From an uncultured Bacilli bacterium (GTDB lineage: Bacteria; Bacillota_I; Bacilli_A; RFN20; CAG-826), in the NCBI GenBank assembly GCA_934140155.1, contig CAKPBC010000001.1:1-64000 (forward strand): a stretch of 64,000 bases of DNA, given 5' to 3'. Below the pieces are notes generated by a model. The model ran no database searches. It had not been told where the DNA came from and was given only the letters and a program-made list of their open reading frames with translations. Every line of letters begins with the position of its first letter. The first letter of the stretch is position 1. The position numbers and the translations under genes were made by a program. Below, piece after piece: positions 63,773 through 64,000 of the stretch.

Positions 63773-64000
63773 CTATTTTACAAATTCAACAATAGCCATT
63801 TCAGCATTGTCACCACGACGTGGAACAAGCTTCAATACTCTTGTATATCCACCATTACGATCTTTATAACGTGGACCAATTTCATTAAATAACTTGTCTA
63901 AAGCAGTTACTTTCTTTTCTGCATCACAATAAACCTCGGAGCGAACAACTGCAGCAGCTAAACGACGATTGTGTAAATCGCCAACTTTAGCCTTGCTAAC
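63773..64000 (-). CDS. rplQ: 50S ribosomal protein L17, 5' end cut by window
   Basis: The minus strand reads through to the window edge without a start: VSKAKVGDLHNRRLAAAVVR, then the L17 C-terminal pattern GPRYKDRNGGYTRVLKLVPRRGDNAEMAIVEFVK, ending in TAG at 63773-63775. About 75 C-terminal residues are present of about 120. Too short at the 5' side to have a start codon in the window. Confidence 0.95.
   Translation of the reverse strand, partial: VSKAKVGDLHNRRLAAAVVRSEVYCDAEKKVTALDKLFNEIGPRYKDRNGGYTRVLKLVPRRGDNAEMAIVEFVK

Overview
The window comes from an AT-rich, low-GC Gram-positive-type anaerobe, most likely a member of the Bacilli/Mollicutes-like lineages (RF39- or Erysipelotrichia-like gut or environmental bacteria). 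The evidence is the Firmicutes-type order of the str, rif and cysS-rlmB-sigH-rpmG-secE-nusG blocks, many lipoproteins with Gram-positive lipoboxes, strong AGGAGG-type ribosome binding sites, WhiA and Lgt, and a fermentative redox core made of pyruvate:ferredoxin oxidoreductase and a trimeric NADH-dependent [FeFe] hydrogenase. TGA is used as a stop (for example at 29174) and tryptophans are TGG, so the mycoplasma code is not in use. Nearly everything is on the minus strand; only clpP, alr and a LysM gene are on the plus strand.

Layout. 1-1107: 5' part of a 16S rRNA gene (minus), with two promoters up to about 1370. 1.5-5.2 kb: Bax-inhibitor-1 protein, pgk-tpiA, clpP, and an XRE regulator coupled to whiA. 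5.2-12.2 kb: uvrA-lgt-trxB-M19 dipeptidase-whiA. 12.2-18.2 kb: PH-like membrane protein, nifJ (PFOR), alr, a small unknown gene and tRNA-Lys(CTT). 18.2-20.4 kb: an accessory patch with an intact barnase-like secreted RNase, a decayed copy of it, a small Ig-like lipoprotein and fused gene remnants, including a mutated copy of the nifJ start. 20.4-28.0 kb: a tightly packed six-gene operon (ATPase, two permeases, substrate-binding lipoprotein, staphylococcal-nuclease lipoprotein, OB-fold lipoprotein). 28.1-31.3 kb: two RDD membrane proteins, a LysM protein and a small membrane protein. 31.3-35.7 kb: tuf, fusA, rpsG, rpsL. 35.8-39.2 kb: two tandem M6-type metalloprotease lipoproteins. 39.3-49.8 kb: rpoC, rpoB, rsmC-like, rplL, rplJ, rplA, rplK. 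49.8-51.7 kb: a group II intron, probably class IIC. 51.7-53.8 kb: a large OB-fold lipoprotein. 54.0-58.7 kb: nusG, secE, rpmG, sigma factor, rlmB, mgtC-like, cysS. 58.8-63.0 kb: hydABC. 63.2-64 kb: tspO and the 3' part of rplQ.

How it fits together. Glycolysis (pgk, tpiA) feeds pyruvate to PFOR; the reduced ferredoxin and NADH can be disposed of as hydrogen by HydABC. The most distinctive feature is the cluster from 18 to 28 kb: surface-anchored DNase/RNase-type nuclease, OB-fold lipoproteins and a secreted RNase coupled to a sugar-type (CUT1) ABC importer. I read it as a candidate extracellular nucleic-acid harvesting system. Three candidate operator-like inverted repeats lie in front of pgk, nifJ and the importer operon. 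The intron and an OB-fold lipoprotein gene interrupt the usually contiguous nusG-rplK junction; the intron sits directly behind the lipoprotein gene's terminator, as expected for class IIC.
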